Shown here: one piece after another, positions 35,851 to 44,342 of the stretch | Position numbering within the stretch: position 1 is the first letter of the stretch | Layout: the number at the start of each line of letters is the position of its first letter | Assembly: GCA_902168205.1 (NCBI GenBank) | Contig: CABHOK010000002.1 | Location: 496,001-560,000 of the forward strand | Source of the DNA: an uncultured Chitinophaga sp. | Lineage (GTDB): Bacteria > Bacteroidota > Bacteroidia > Cytophagales > Cyclobacteriaceae | Reading direction: 5' to 3' | DNA length: 64,000 bases | Notes under the pieces: model-generated | Database searches by the model: none | Told to the model about the DNA's origin: nothing | What the model saw: only the letters and a program-made list of their open reading frames with translations | Translations under genes and position numbers: made by a program

Positions 35851-37713
35851 TTGAACGCACATATGCTGTCGATGAACAGAAGAGATATATCGAACGTAAA
35901 TCCGGACGCAGGTTCGGATGAACCAAGTGAACCAGATGCAGAGTCGGGTAATACCAGCATTGGACTTCCCGATCAGATCCGTATACTTTTTATTGAAGAC
36001 AATCCCGATGACCTGGAGCTGCTCACCCATGAGTTAAAGCGAAACGGCATCCGGTATACCGCCTGTACGGTACAGACAAAAATAGATTACGAACGTGAGC
36101 TGATAAGTTTCAATCCGCAGGTAATTTTATCCGACTACTCGCTGCCATCCTTTAATGGACTTTCAGCTTTTCAAATAAAACAAAATGTATTACCTGATGT
36201 TCCTTTCATTATTGTTTCAGGGACAATCGGTGATGAGAACGCTGTGGCCCTGATCCGGAATGGTATAACGGATTATGTATTGAAGGAAAATATGTACCAG
36301 GTTCCGCTGAAGATTTCACGTGCCCTGAAGGAAACTGCCGAGCGAAAAGAAAAAGCAATGGCTGAGACACTGCTGAGTCGAAGTCGTGAGCAGTTACAAA
36401 AAATACTGGATCAATCGCTGGACCTGATCTGTACCTTCGATGAAGCCGGAACATTTCTCAGTGCAAGTGCAGCATCTAAAAGTGTGTTAGGCTATACACC
36501 GCAGGAGCTCATTGGCAAGAGTGTATGGTCTATCATTCATCCGGATGATTTGCACCGATCGATAGACACCTCCGGAAAAGTGGTAAATGGTTTGGACGCA
36601 ACCAACTTTGAAAAACGCTTTCGTACCAGTGAAGGTAAATATGTATGGCTGCACTGGTCTGCCAAATGGGATGCGCGTGAAAAGGTGTCCTATTGCGTAG
36701 CGCGTGATGTAACCGAGAAGAAACAGGCAGAGGCTTTGTTGCAGAATCGAGAGAAACGTTTCAAGGCCCTGCTGGAAAATAGTACCGATGGTTTGTCTAT
36801 CTTTAGTGAAGATGGATTTTTACTGGAGGTAAGCCTATCAGGACAAAAGATACTCAACTATGATCCGGATACACTGGTAGGCAAATCTTTCCTGGACATT
36901 GTACACCAGGAGGATCGCGTTAAAGTAAATGACGCTTTCCGGTATATTATTGATCAACCGCAGCAGGTTAAATATATAGAGTATAGATCGTTGCTGCCGG
37001 ATGGTTCCTATCGCTGGATCGAACTGAATTTTCAGAACCAGTTGCAGGAGCCCGCGGTGGGGGCGATCATCGCACACTATCGCGATATAACAGAACGTAA
37101 ATTGTCGCAGTTACTTATCCACGAGAGTGAAGAAAAGTACAGGACTTTATTTGATATGAGTCCTTTTCCGATGTGGGTATTTGATGTGGAGACATTCCGG
37201 TTCCTGAAGGTAAACAATGCGGCCATTCGCCATTACGGATATAGTCGTGAAGAATTTTTGTCCATGTCGATCAAAGATATTCGTCCGCAGAACGATATAG
37301 GTAAAGTTGAACGCATTGTGAGTCGTACAAAAGTGACAGGTGCTTTTAGTCGCGGAGTTTTTACGCACATTCGCAAGAACGGTCAGCGTATATGTGTTGA
37401 TATACAAAGTAACCTGATCGAACTGGACGGAAGAAAAGCCCGGCTCGTATTGGCGAAAGATATAACGGTGCAGATGCGCTACGTGAAAGATATAGAGGAG
37501 AAGAACAAGCGGCTGAATGAAATAGCGTGGGTACAATCGCATGTTGTGCGCGCACCGTTGGCGCGAATAAAAGGTCTTATTGAGTTCATCAAGTTTATGC
37601 CGGCAGAAGAGCTGAATTTACAAGAAGTGCTCAACAATATCATGGCATCAGCAGATGAATTGGACAATGTTATACACGAGATTGTTCAAAAAACAGAACA
37701 ACTTGAAAATTGA
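35851..37713 (+). CDS. Receiver-PAS-PAS-PAS-DHp protein lacking an ATPase domain
   Basis: This 620-residue cytoplasmic protein has an N-terminal receiver at about 43-165 (RILFIEDNPDDLELL; phospho-Asp in ILSDYSLPSF), three PAS domains at about 180-295, 305-420 and 430-545 (GYTPQELIGKSVWSIIHPDD; YDPDTLVGKSFLDIVHQED; YGYSREEFLSMSIKDIRP), and a C-terminal two-helix DHp with a candidate phospho-His at about 564 (WVQSHVVRAPLARIKGLIEF). It stops there: no HATPase follows, and the next gene begins 8 bp later. It therefore cannot phosphorylate itself by the normal route and may relay phosphate from another kinase or act as a dimeric scaffold. Confidence 0.88.
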   Translation: MNAHMLSMNRRDISNVNPDAGSDEPSEPDAESGNTSIGLPDQIRILFIEDNPDDLELLTHELKRNGIRYTACTVQTKIDYERELISFNPQVILSDYSLPSFNGLSAFQIKQNVLPDVPFIIVSGTIGDENAVALIRNGITDYVLKENMYQVPLKISRALKETAERKEKAMAETLLSRSREQLQKILDQSLDLICTFDEAGTFLSASAASKSVLGYTPQELIGKSVWSIIHPDDLHRSIDTSGKVVNGLDATNFEKRFRTSEGKYVWLHWSAKWDAREKVSYCVARDVTEKKQAEALLQNREKRFKALLENSTDGLSIFSEDGFLLEVSLSGQKILNYDPDTLVGKSFLDIVHQEDRVKVNDAFRYIIDQPQQVKYIEYRSLLPDGSYRWIELNFQNQLQEPAVGAIIAHYRDITERKLSQLLIHESEEKYRTLFDMSPFPMWVFDVETFRFLKVNNAAIRHYGYSREEFLSMSIKDIRPQNDIGKVERIVSRTKVTGAFSRGVFTHIRKNGQRICVDIQSNLIELDGRKARLVLAKDITVQMRYVKDIEEKNKRLNEIAWVQSHVVRAPLARIKGLIEFIKFMPAEELNLQEVLNNIMASADELDNVIHEIVQKTEQLEN

Positions 37714-37721
37714 AAGAGGTC

Positions 37722-38126
37722 ATGCGTTTTAAAGTATTGATTATAGACGATGACCCGATTATACTGGTGCTGCATAAAAGCATAGCGATACGGAGCGGCT
37801 TATGTACCGAAGAGCCGTTGAGCTTTCAGAATGGTAAAGCTGCCCTGGACTACCTTTGTGCCAATGGTAATGATAAAGAAAATTACCTGCTGCTGCTGGA
37901 TATACACATGCCCCTGATGAATGGCTGGGAGTTTCTGGATTCGATCCGGAGCACACCCTTGTGGGAACAAATGAAAATTATACTGATCTCTTCGTCCATT
38001 GATGCACGCGATCATGAGAGGGCGAAAAAATATTCCCGGGTGATACGCTATATTGAAAAGCCGCTTCAGTTTGATATCTGCACCAAGCTGCCGGAAATGG
38101 TGCTTAATAATTCAAGTAGCATTTAG
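37722..38126 (+). CDS. Stand-alone response-regulator receiver (Rcp1/CheY-like)
   Basis: About 134 residues forming one receiver domain: acidic pair in LIIDDDPIIL, phospho-Asp in LLLLDIHMPLMNGWEFL, Ser switch in IILISSS, Lys in RYIEKPL. There is no output domain. The frame can be extended to a TTG at 37710 overlapping the previous stop, but the ATG at 37722, preceded by AAAGAGG, is preferred. It is coupled to the receiver-PAS-DHp gene and is the natural phosphate partner of that DHp. Confidence 0.9.
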   Translation: MRFKVLIIDDDPIILVLHKSIAIRSGLCTEEPLSFQNGKAALDYLCANGNDKENYLLLLDIHMPLMNGWEFLDSIRSTPLWEQMKIILISSSIDARDHERAKKYSRVIRYIEKPLQFDICTKLPEMVLNNSSSI

Positions 38127-38161
38127 CTATATACGTTGGACTGATTTTTTGCAAAGACTTA

Positions 38162-38201
38162 TTTCGAGTCGAAACATCTTATATATACGCGGATGCATCC
38201 G
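38162..38201. promoter_or_regulatory. Two short palindromes upstream of the broken esterase
   Basis: TTTCGA-G-TCGAAA at 38162-38174 and CGGATGCATCCG at 38190-38201 are perfect dyads within 40 bp, about 136 bp before the esterase ATG. They might be operator sites. The rest of 38127-38336 holds nothing I can name. Confidence 0.3.
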
Positions 38202-38336
38202 GAATGGGTGGATACCGGCTTGATAGTTCTGTCTGCTTCATTTTCGTTTCGCAGGCTTCCATAGCAATACATTCCTTCTGATCTTCGTTCTTTATCGGAA
38301 GAAAATTTTAGTGATCATCAGTTAATGTATTGAGTT

Positions 38337-39256
38337 ATGAGCCGAGTTATTCTTACAATCCCCATGTTGTGGATGCTGCTGCTGGTACCGGCCTGCAAAG
38401 ATTCCACCGATGAAGAAAGGATATACCGGGTACAAGGCACCTTGACGGTGGATAACCGGGCACGCACCTATATGCTCAATCTCCCTCCGGATTATCATGA
38501 CGATGACACAAAAACTTTTTCATTGGTAATAGCACTTCATGGTGCTGGTGGCAGTGTAAGCCAGTTTGAGACTGACTATCATTTTACAGAGAAAGCAGAC
38601 GCTTCGAATTTTGTAGTGGTATACCCGGAAGGTGTAGCGCGCGAAAGTGTATTGGCCTTGCGAACCTGGAATGCCGGCACCTGCTGCGACTATGCTATGG
38701 CAAATAACATTGATGATGTAAAGTATATACGTGAACTCCTGGACGATCTGGTGAGACACTATAGGATCAATCCCGCCAGGGTATATGTTACGGGCATGTC
38801 CAATGGCGGCATGATGGCATACAGGCTTGCATGCGAGTTGTCGGACAAGGTTGCGGCTATTGCAGTTGTAAGCGGTACTATGGTTATGGACGAGCCCTGT
38901 AATCCCGACAACGCAGTTCCTATATTACATATACATTCTGTGCTCGATACAACAGTTCCGTATGCGGGTGGAACAGGACTGCAGGGCTATCACTTTGCGC
39001 CCGTAGACTCTGTGTTGCTGGTTTGGAAAAGTATAAACAATTGCCCGGCTTCCCCTGATATACCGGTAAATAATGATCGCTATACATTAACCGGAATGCA
39101 TGCGCTGAAACCAGTGCGGTTGAAAGCTACCTCACGCAAGACGGTGGACATGCATGGCCCGGTGGTGAAAAGCCTGGTAACTGGGCAGATATACCTTCCA
39201 CCGCTATTCGTGCAAATGATGTTATCTGGGAATTCTTTCAGCGTTATGAACGATAG
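38337..39256 (+). pseudogene. Frameshifted PHB-depolymerase/LpqC-type (CE1-like) esterase lipoprotein
   Basis: The N-terminal part is a normal alpha/beta-hydrolase: lipobox Cys20 (VPACKD), oxyanion region VIALHGAGGS, nucleophile Ser155 in VTGMSNGGMMAYRL, and Asp204 in HSVLDTTVPY. The open frame then continues to a stop at 39302, but after about residue 250 its sequence is unlike the family (MHALKPVRLKATSRK). In the frame one base back, the expected C-terminus is intact: NACAETSAVESYLTQ, GGHAWPGG with the catalytic His, and ANDVIWEFFQRYER, ending at a TAG at 39254-39256. The change lies near 39060-39098 and equals a one-base loss. As read, the enzyme lacks its His and is probably inactive; a sequencing error is the other explanation. 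Confidence 0.8.
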
Positions 39257-39359
39257 TGCTCCGTTAAGTGCTACTGTACGATTTGCACTCTATAGTACAT
39301 AGTATACTTTATTTTTCTGAATAGTTGATTTATAGTATATCATATACCTGTTCCAAATA

Positions 39360-39367
39360 TAGGTTTG
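39360..39367 (+). promoter_or_regulatory. Bacteroidota -7 element candidate for SusCD pair 2
   Basis: TAGGTTTG matches TAnnTTTG. No TTTG -33 element is found at the usual distance, so the match is partial. If used, transcription would start near 39375, about 30 bp before the palindrome at 39407, which would place that operator just downstream of the start. Confidence 0.3.
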
Positions 39368-39406
39368 CTATACCCTTACAAGTTGCGGTGATGTAGCTCG
39401 ATATAT

Positions 39407-39426
39407 TTACGAAACCGGTTTCGTAA
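39407..39426. promoter_or_regulatory. Perfect 20-bp LacI-type operator upstream of SusCD pair 2
   Basis: TTACGAAACCGGTTTCGTAA is a perfect palindrome with the central CG and AAACCGGTTT core typical of LacI/GalR-family operators. It lies 103 bp before the SusC ATG at 39530 and is the clearest operator in the window. No LacI-family gene is present here, so the repressor is elsewhere. I did not find the same core upstream of the other two SusC genes. Confidence 0.7.
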
Positions 39427-39529
39427 GTAAATAGGCGTTTGGGCTGGAAATTATCCGGGCGAATTGTCAAGTTCGTGAAGTGTTTACTTTACAGTTAATA
39501 CTAAATCTTCACCAAACCAACCAAAGCCT

Positions 39530-42500
39530 ATGAGAAAATTGTACACGTGGTTAATTCTTTTACCATTCTGTGTAACCGGATTTATACAGGGTGCGAATGC
39601 GCAAACTTCGTTGCAGGTAAAAGGAAAAGTAACATCAAGCGATGGTCCCTTGCCAGGGGTTTCTATTCAGATAAAAGGTTCAAGCACAGGAACTACTACC
39701 GATGCAAACGGTGCATACTCAGTTGTTGTTAATGACAATAATGCTGTGCTTGTATTTTCATTTATAGGTTTTCTTTCAGAGGAAGTACCTGTTAATGGAC
39801 AGAGTACAATTGATGTAACACTGACAGAAGATGTTGAAACACTTTCAGAAGTAGTTGTGGTGGGTTACGGTACGGAATCGCGTAAGAATTTGACAAGTGC
39901 GATCAGTACTATAAAAACCGAAGAACTGAATCGCGGTGCAATCAGCGATGTAGGACAATTGCTACAAGGTAAAGTTCCGGGGTTGAACATCTCACGCAGC
40001 GGTGATCCCAACCGTGCTGCCGCTATCATTCTTCGCGGTGCATCTACCTTACGTGATGGTGCGCAATCTCCTTTGTTTGTGATTGATGGCGTGATCGGTG
40101 CCGATATATCGCTGATCGCTCCGGATGATATCACGGCTATAGATGTATTGAAAGATGCATCCGCCACGGCTATATATGGAAACCGCGGGGCCAACGGAGT
40201 AATTATAGTTACCACCAGGCGCCCCACCAAAGGCGAAGGTACAGTTTCCTATAGTGGCTATATTTCCCTGGATAAAGTATCGCATCAGTATGAAATGATG
40301 GATGCAAACCAGCTCCGCACCTTTGTACAGGACAATGGTTTGGTGTTTAACCCGGCTGATGATTTAGGTGCGAATACTAACTGGCAGAACGAAGTGCAAC
40401 GTAGCTCGGCAGTGTCTCATAATCACAACCTTTCACTTACCGGGGGAGGAGAGAAGACAACCTATATAGCGAGCCTCAACTATTTTAATCAGGAAGGTAT
40501 CATTCGCGAAAGCGGCTTGAAGAGAGTAGTAGCAAAATTAGGGGTGGAACAGAAAACATTGCGCGATAAATTGAAGTTAGGATTGTCTGTAACCAATTCA
40601 TTCAGCGATGCCAGGCTGGTTCCATATCGCAATACCGTGTTATCGCAAATGGTAAGTTATTTGCCAACGGTGCCGGTGCGCAATGCCGATGGAACTTACT
40701 TTGCATTTACTACGAATAACCATAACACAGATTATAATCCTGTAGCCATGCAGGAGAGTGCAACGGAGCGTTCGAAGTATAATACTTTTCTGGGTTCACT
40801 CACCGCACAACTGGATTTGCCATTCAACCTGAAATATAATTTACAGGCATCCTATCAAAGCCTGACCACCAACTACGGTGCGTATTACAACAGTTACTTT
40901 ACCAATACATTTGAAAGTGTACGCAACACGCCTGATCCTCCCAATAATCCTGCCTTTATTAATATTACCGGTAAAGATGGTCTTGCCGTACGCAACACCT
41001 ACCAGTATACCAACGTGATTTTCGAAACATATTTCACATGGGACAAGTCTTTTGGTAATCATTCCGTAAATGCTGTGTTAGGATATTCATGGCAGGAGAA
41101 TACCAACGGTGATGGCTTCCAGACATCCAGTACGAATTTCTCAACAGACGATGTAAGCTATAACAATCTTTCGCTCAGTAATCCGTATGGCGTTAGTGAC
41201 TTCCGGGTAGACTTTGGATCGAGTATATATGATCAGATCCGGTTGATCTCTGACTTTTTGCGCGTGAAATATGATTATGACAGCCGCTATTTATTGCAGT
41301 TGTCTTTACGAAGAGACGGTTCATCTGCCTTCGGTGTGAATCACCGCTGGGGATATTTCCCTTCGGTGGGTGCCGCCTGGAGAATTTCCAAAGAGAGTTT
41401 TATGGATAACACGAGTTTCATAAGTGATCTGAAATTGCGTGCAAGTTATGGCGTTACCGGTAATTCGGCCGGGTTCAATGCCTATACTACAAAACTGCTT
41501 TATGGTTTTGTCGGTACAACGGTATACCAGGGCAATACGATCAACGCAATCAGTGCTATACAGAATGATAATCCGGATTTGCGCTGGGAGAAAACATCAA
41601 CAGCAAATATAGGCCTTGACTTTTCCATTCTGTCGGACCGTATCAGTGGTTCATTTGAAGTATATGATAAGCGTACTACCGATGTTATATACCCATATCC
41701 TGTAAATACCAATCAGTACCTGTATTCACAATTGGTGGCCAACGTAGGTGAAGTATCCAACAGGGGTTATGAGATAGCATTGAACGCTAACGTGGTGGAT
41801 CGCGGAAGCTTCAGCTGGAATACATCCCTGAACCTGGCACATAATAAAAATGAGATTGTTACCCTGTCGAATGATATATTCAAGGCAGACACCATTCGTT
41901 TATTTGCTCCTGAGGGTAGTCCGGGACAAACCGGGGCAACTGTCCAGGCATTGATGAGTGGTCAGCCTATCGGTACATTTTATACTTACCAATATGCCGG
42001 TAAGAATGAAAATGGCGTTTCGCAATATTTAAAGAGTGATGGTACGCTGACAACTACGGCCTCACAATTGACACTTGATGATTACCAGGTGATAGGAAAT
42101 GCACAACCCAAATTGTTATTGGGCTGGAGCAATAATCTGAAGTATAAGAATTTCGACCTGAACATTTTCTTTCGTGGAGTATTCGGCAGCAAGATCATGA
42201 ATATAACACGGGCTGATTTGTTCAAACCGAGTATGGCAACGATTAACAACCTTCCGGTAGAAGCGGCTTCGGAATCTGTTAACGATGTTAACTCTTTCCG
42301 CTATTCGTCCCGCTTTGTAGAGAGCGGTAACTACGTGCGTCTCGACAATGCAACGCTCGGCTATAATTTCAAAAAATTAGGACAGGATATTAAACGCCTG
42401 CGACTGTATGTTTCCGTGAACAATTTATTTGTAATCACAAATTACAAAGGTATAGATCCGGAAATAAACCAGGGCGGTATTGCACCGGGTGTTGATTCGA

Positions 42501-42556
42501 AAAACTTCTACCCGAAGACGCGAACATTCCTGGTAGGTGTAAACGCTTCATTCTGA
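39530..42556 (+). CDS. SusC/RagA-family TonB-linked outer-membrane transporter (pair 2)
   Basis: This 1008-residue protein has a signal peptide ending GANAQ, a carboxypeptidase-regulatory-like domain (LQVKGKVTSSDGPLPGVSIQ), the SusC motif LSEVVVVGYGTESRKNLTSA, a plug (IDVLKDASATAIYGNRGANG) and a barrel ending LVGVNASF. A SusD gene follows 30 bp downstream. No glycosidase is adjacent on either side, so this is an orphan pair. Control is probably by a distant LacI-type repressor at the 39407 palindrome, which would make it sugar-responsive. Confidence 0.95.
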   Translation: MRKLYTWLILLPFCVTGFIQGANAQTSLQVKGKVTSSDGPLPGVSIQIKGSSTGTTTDANGAYSVVVNDNNAVLVFSFIGFLSEEVPVNGQSTIDVTLTEDVETLSEVVVVGYGTESRKNLTSAISTIKTEELNRGAISDVGQLLQGKVPGLNISRSGDPNRAAAIILRGASTLRDGAQSPLFVIDGVIGADISLIAPDDITAIDVLKDASATAIYGNRGANGVIIVTTRRPTKGEGTVSYSGYISLDKVSHQYEMMDANQLRTFVQDNGLVFNPADDLGANTNWQNEVQRSSAVSHNHNLSLTGGGEKTTYIASLNYFNQEGIIRESGLKRVVAKLGVEQKTLRDKLKLGLSVTNSFSDARLVPYRNTVLSQMVSYLPTVPVRNADGTYFAFTTNNHNTDYNPVAMQESATERSKYNTFLGSLTAQLDLPFNLKYNLQASYQSLTTNYGAYYNSYFTNTFESVRNTPDPPNNPAFINITGKDGLAVRNTYQYTNVIFETYFTWDKSFGNHSVNAVLGYSWQENTNGDGFQTSSTNFSTDDVSYNNLSLSNPYGVSDFRVDFGSSIYDQIRLISDFLRVKYDYDSRYLLQLSLRRDGSSAFGVNHRWGYFPSVGAAWRISKESFMDNTSFISDLKLRASYGVTGNSAGFNAYTTKLLYGFVGTTVYQGNTINAISAIQNDNPDLRWEKTSTANIGLDFSILSDRISGSFEVYDKRTTDVIYPYPVNTNQYLYSQLVANVGEVSNRGYEIALNANVVDRGSFSWNTSLNLAHNKNEIVTLSNDIFKADTIRLFAPEGSPGQTGATVQALMSGQPIGTFYTYQYAGKNENGVSQYLKSDGTLTTTASQLTLDDYQVIGNAQPKLLLGWSNNLKYKNFDLNIFFRGVFGSKIMNITRADLFKPSMATINNLPVEAASESVNDVNSFRYSSRFVESGNYVRLDNATLGYNFKKLGQDIKRLRLYVSVNNLFVITNYKGIDPEINQGGIAPGVDSKNFYPKTRTFLVGVNASF

Positions 42557-42586
42557 TAGCTTATGCTGACTCTAAAATTTAATCCA

Positions 42587-44173
42587 ATGAAACGAATCAA
42601 ATATATACTTATAATTCTTTTTGCCGGTATACTCAACTCGTGTCAAGATCTGGATGTTAATATATCGACCCAGCTCACGGCAGAAAACTTTCCATCAACG
42701 GAAGAGCATTTTGTAGCGGCAGCCGGTGCTGCATACAGCGCGTTCCGTGGTGACTATGCGCTGAAATACTGGTTTCTTCAAACCCTGAGTACCGATGAAG
42801 CCATCATGCCGGCACGCGGTGGTAACTGGTATGACCAGGCGCGTTACGAACAACTTCACAAACATACCTGGACGGCCGATCACCAATTTGTACTTGATGC
42901 CTGGAATTACCTGAGCAATGTGGTTGCCAACACCAACAAGTCGTTGCAGGTGATTGAACAGGGTGAAGGTGGAGATACAGCAGCAAAAGCTCAGGCGGTA
43001 GCAGAGTTGCGTGTACTCCGGGCGCTTACATACTTTATGATGATGGACCTGTGGGGAAATATACCGGTAGTGACAAAGTTTGGCGATACTACACCACCAT
43101 CAACAACACCACGCGAAGAGGTTTTTACTTTTATTGAAAACGAGGTTATCGAGTCTCTTCCCAATTTAAGTCGCGCATCAGGTGTCTCAACTTACGGACG
43201 TCCGAATAAATATACGGCTTATGCGCTGCTTGCCAAGATGTACCTGAATGCCGGTGTATATAACAATACCAACCGGTTGAATGATGCCATTGTTGCATGC
43301 GACAGCGTGATCAACTCAGGTAACTATGCACTGGAGAGCAACTACAAGAAAATGTTCTTTATCGACAATGGTCCGGCTATAAAAGAATTCATCTTTGCAA
43401 TACCGTACAGTTCGTCAACCGCCAACGGGTACATGTTTTATAACCGCTACTGGTTGCCGCGTTCGTTGCGTAAGAAGTATAGTCTCAATTACGATCCGAG
43501 CGCGCCCATGAGTACCATACCTTCTTTTTACGCATACTTTAACGATGAGAATGATATACGTTCACGCCTCTGGCTCACCGGTAAACAATACCTGTACGAT
43601 GGTACACCCGTTACGGTAAACACAACCAAGCTTGGATACGATGAACAGTATACGGGTTCAGATGCAAAAGACCCGATTGTATACCACGTTGAACTGACAC
43701 CAGATATAATATTGCGCGGTACGCGACCTTTTGATTGTGGTAACGATGAAAAGTCATGGAACATGGGATACAGAAGTATAAAGTTCTATCCAGACAGTAC
43801 ATCTTCCACCCGTAACCAGAATACGGATGTGCCGGTGTTCCGGTATGCGGATATACTCCTCATGAAAGCGGAAGCTATTCTGCGGGGAGGTGCCGAAACA
43901 ATGGGACACACTCCGTTGTCATTGGTAAATGAAGTACGCTCGCTGCGTACAACTTCGGCAGCACTGGGTAGTGTAGACCTGGAGTTTATCTATGCAGAAC
44001 GTACCCGTGAGTTTGTCGGTGAGAACTGGCATCGTAACGACATGATTCGTTTCGGAAAATTTGAAAACCAATGGGGATTCAAAACGGATGCGGATCTTAA
44101 TAAACGACTCTATCCCATCCCTACAACAGCGAGGCAGCTAAATCCTTTGCTGGAGCAGAACGATGGTTACTGA
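42587..44173 (+). CDS. SusD/RagB-family surface lipoprotein (pair 2)
   Basis: About 528 residues with lipobox Cys19 (LNSCQDLDVN), an N-terminal SusD-like region (NFPSTEEHFVAAAGAAYSAF), TPR helices (RVLRALTYFMMMDLWGNIPVV) and the C-terminal RagB/SusD region (FRYADILLMKAEAILRGGAE, RTREFVGENWHRNDMIRFG), ending LLEQNDGY. The frame opens at 42563, but the ATG at 42587 begins the signal sequence MKRIKYILIILFAGI and is preferred. It is translationally close to SusC and followed by a terminator. Confidence 0.94.
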   Translation: MKRIKYILIILFAGILNSCQDLDVNISTQLTAENFPSTEEHFVAAAGAAYSAFRGDYALKYWFLQTLSTDEAIMPARGGNWYDQARYEQLHKHTWTADHQFVLDAWNYLSNVVANTNKSLQVIEQGEGGDTAAKAQAVAELRVLRALTYFMMMDLWGNIPVVTKFGDTTPPSTTPREEVFTFIENEVIESLPNLSRASGVSTYGRPNKYTAYALLAKMYLNAGVYNNTNRLNDAIVACDSVINSGNYALESNYKKMFFIDNGPAIKEFIFAIPYSSSTANGYMFYNRYWLPRSLRKKYSLNYDPSAPMSTIPSFYAYFNDENDIRSRLWLTGKQYLYDGTPVTVNTTKLGYDEQYTGSDAKDPIVYHVELTPDIILRGTRPFDCGNDEKSWNMGYRSIKFYPDSTSSTRNQNTDVPVFRYADILLMKAEAILRGGAETMGHTPLSLVNEVRSLRTTSAALGSVDLEFIYAERTREFVGENWHRNDMIRFGKFENQWGFKTDADLNKRLYPIPTTARQLNPLLEQNDGY

Positions 44174-44195
44174 TAGATGATTTGGGTAAATTGCA

Positions 44196-44229
44196 GAGCC
44201 TGGTATCAGATACCGGGCTTCTGTTTTTT
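44196..44229 (+). terminator. Intrinsic terminator after SusD pair 2
   Basis: GAGCCTGGTAT / ATACCGGGCTT forms an 11-bp stem with two wobble pairs and a CAG loop, followed by CTG and six T, 22 bp after the SusD stop. It isolates pair 2 from the penicillin-binding protein gene. Confidence 0.75.
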
Positions 44230-44342
44230 ATAATGAGACAGTTGTGAACTATAGATATACAGAAGAGGCCGTTGAAATACAGGCAGGCTACTTGCTTTCT
44301 CCGAAAAGATTAAAGTAATTACTGTGCAATTCCTGACCGTTC

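Noticed and set aside
38337-39302. Accepting the esterase as an intact 321-residue protein
   Set aside because: The last about 70 residues do not fit the family, while the expected C-terminus with the catalytic His is intact in another frame.
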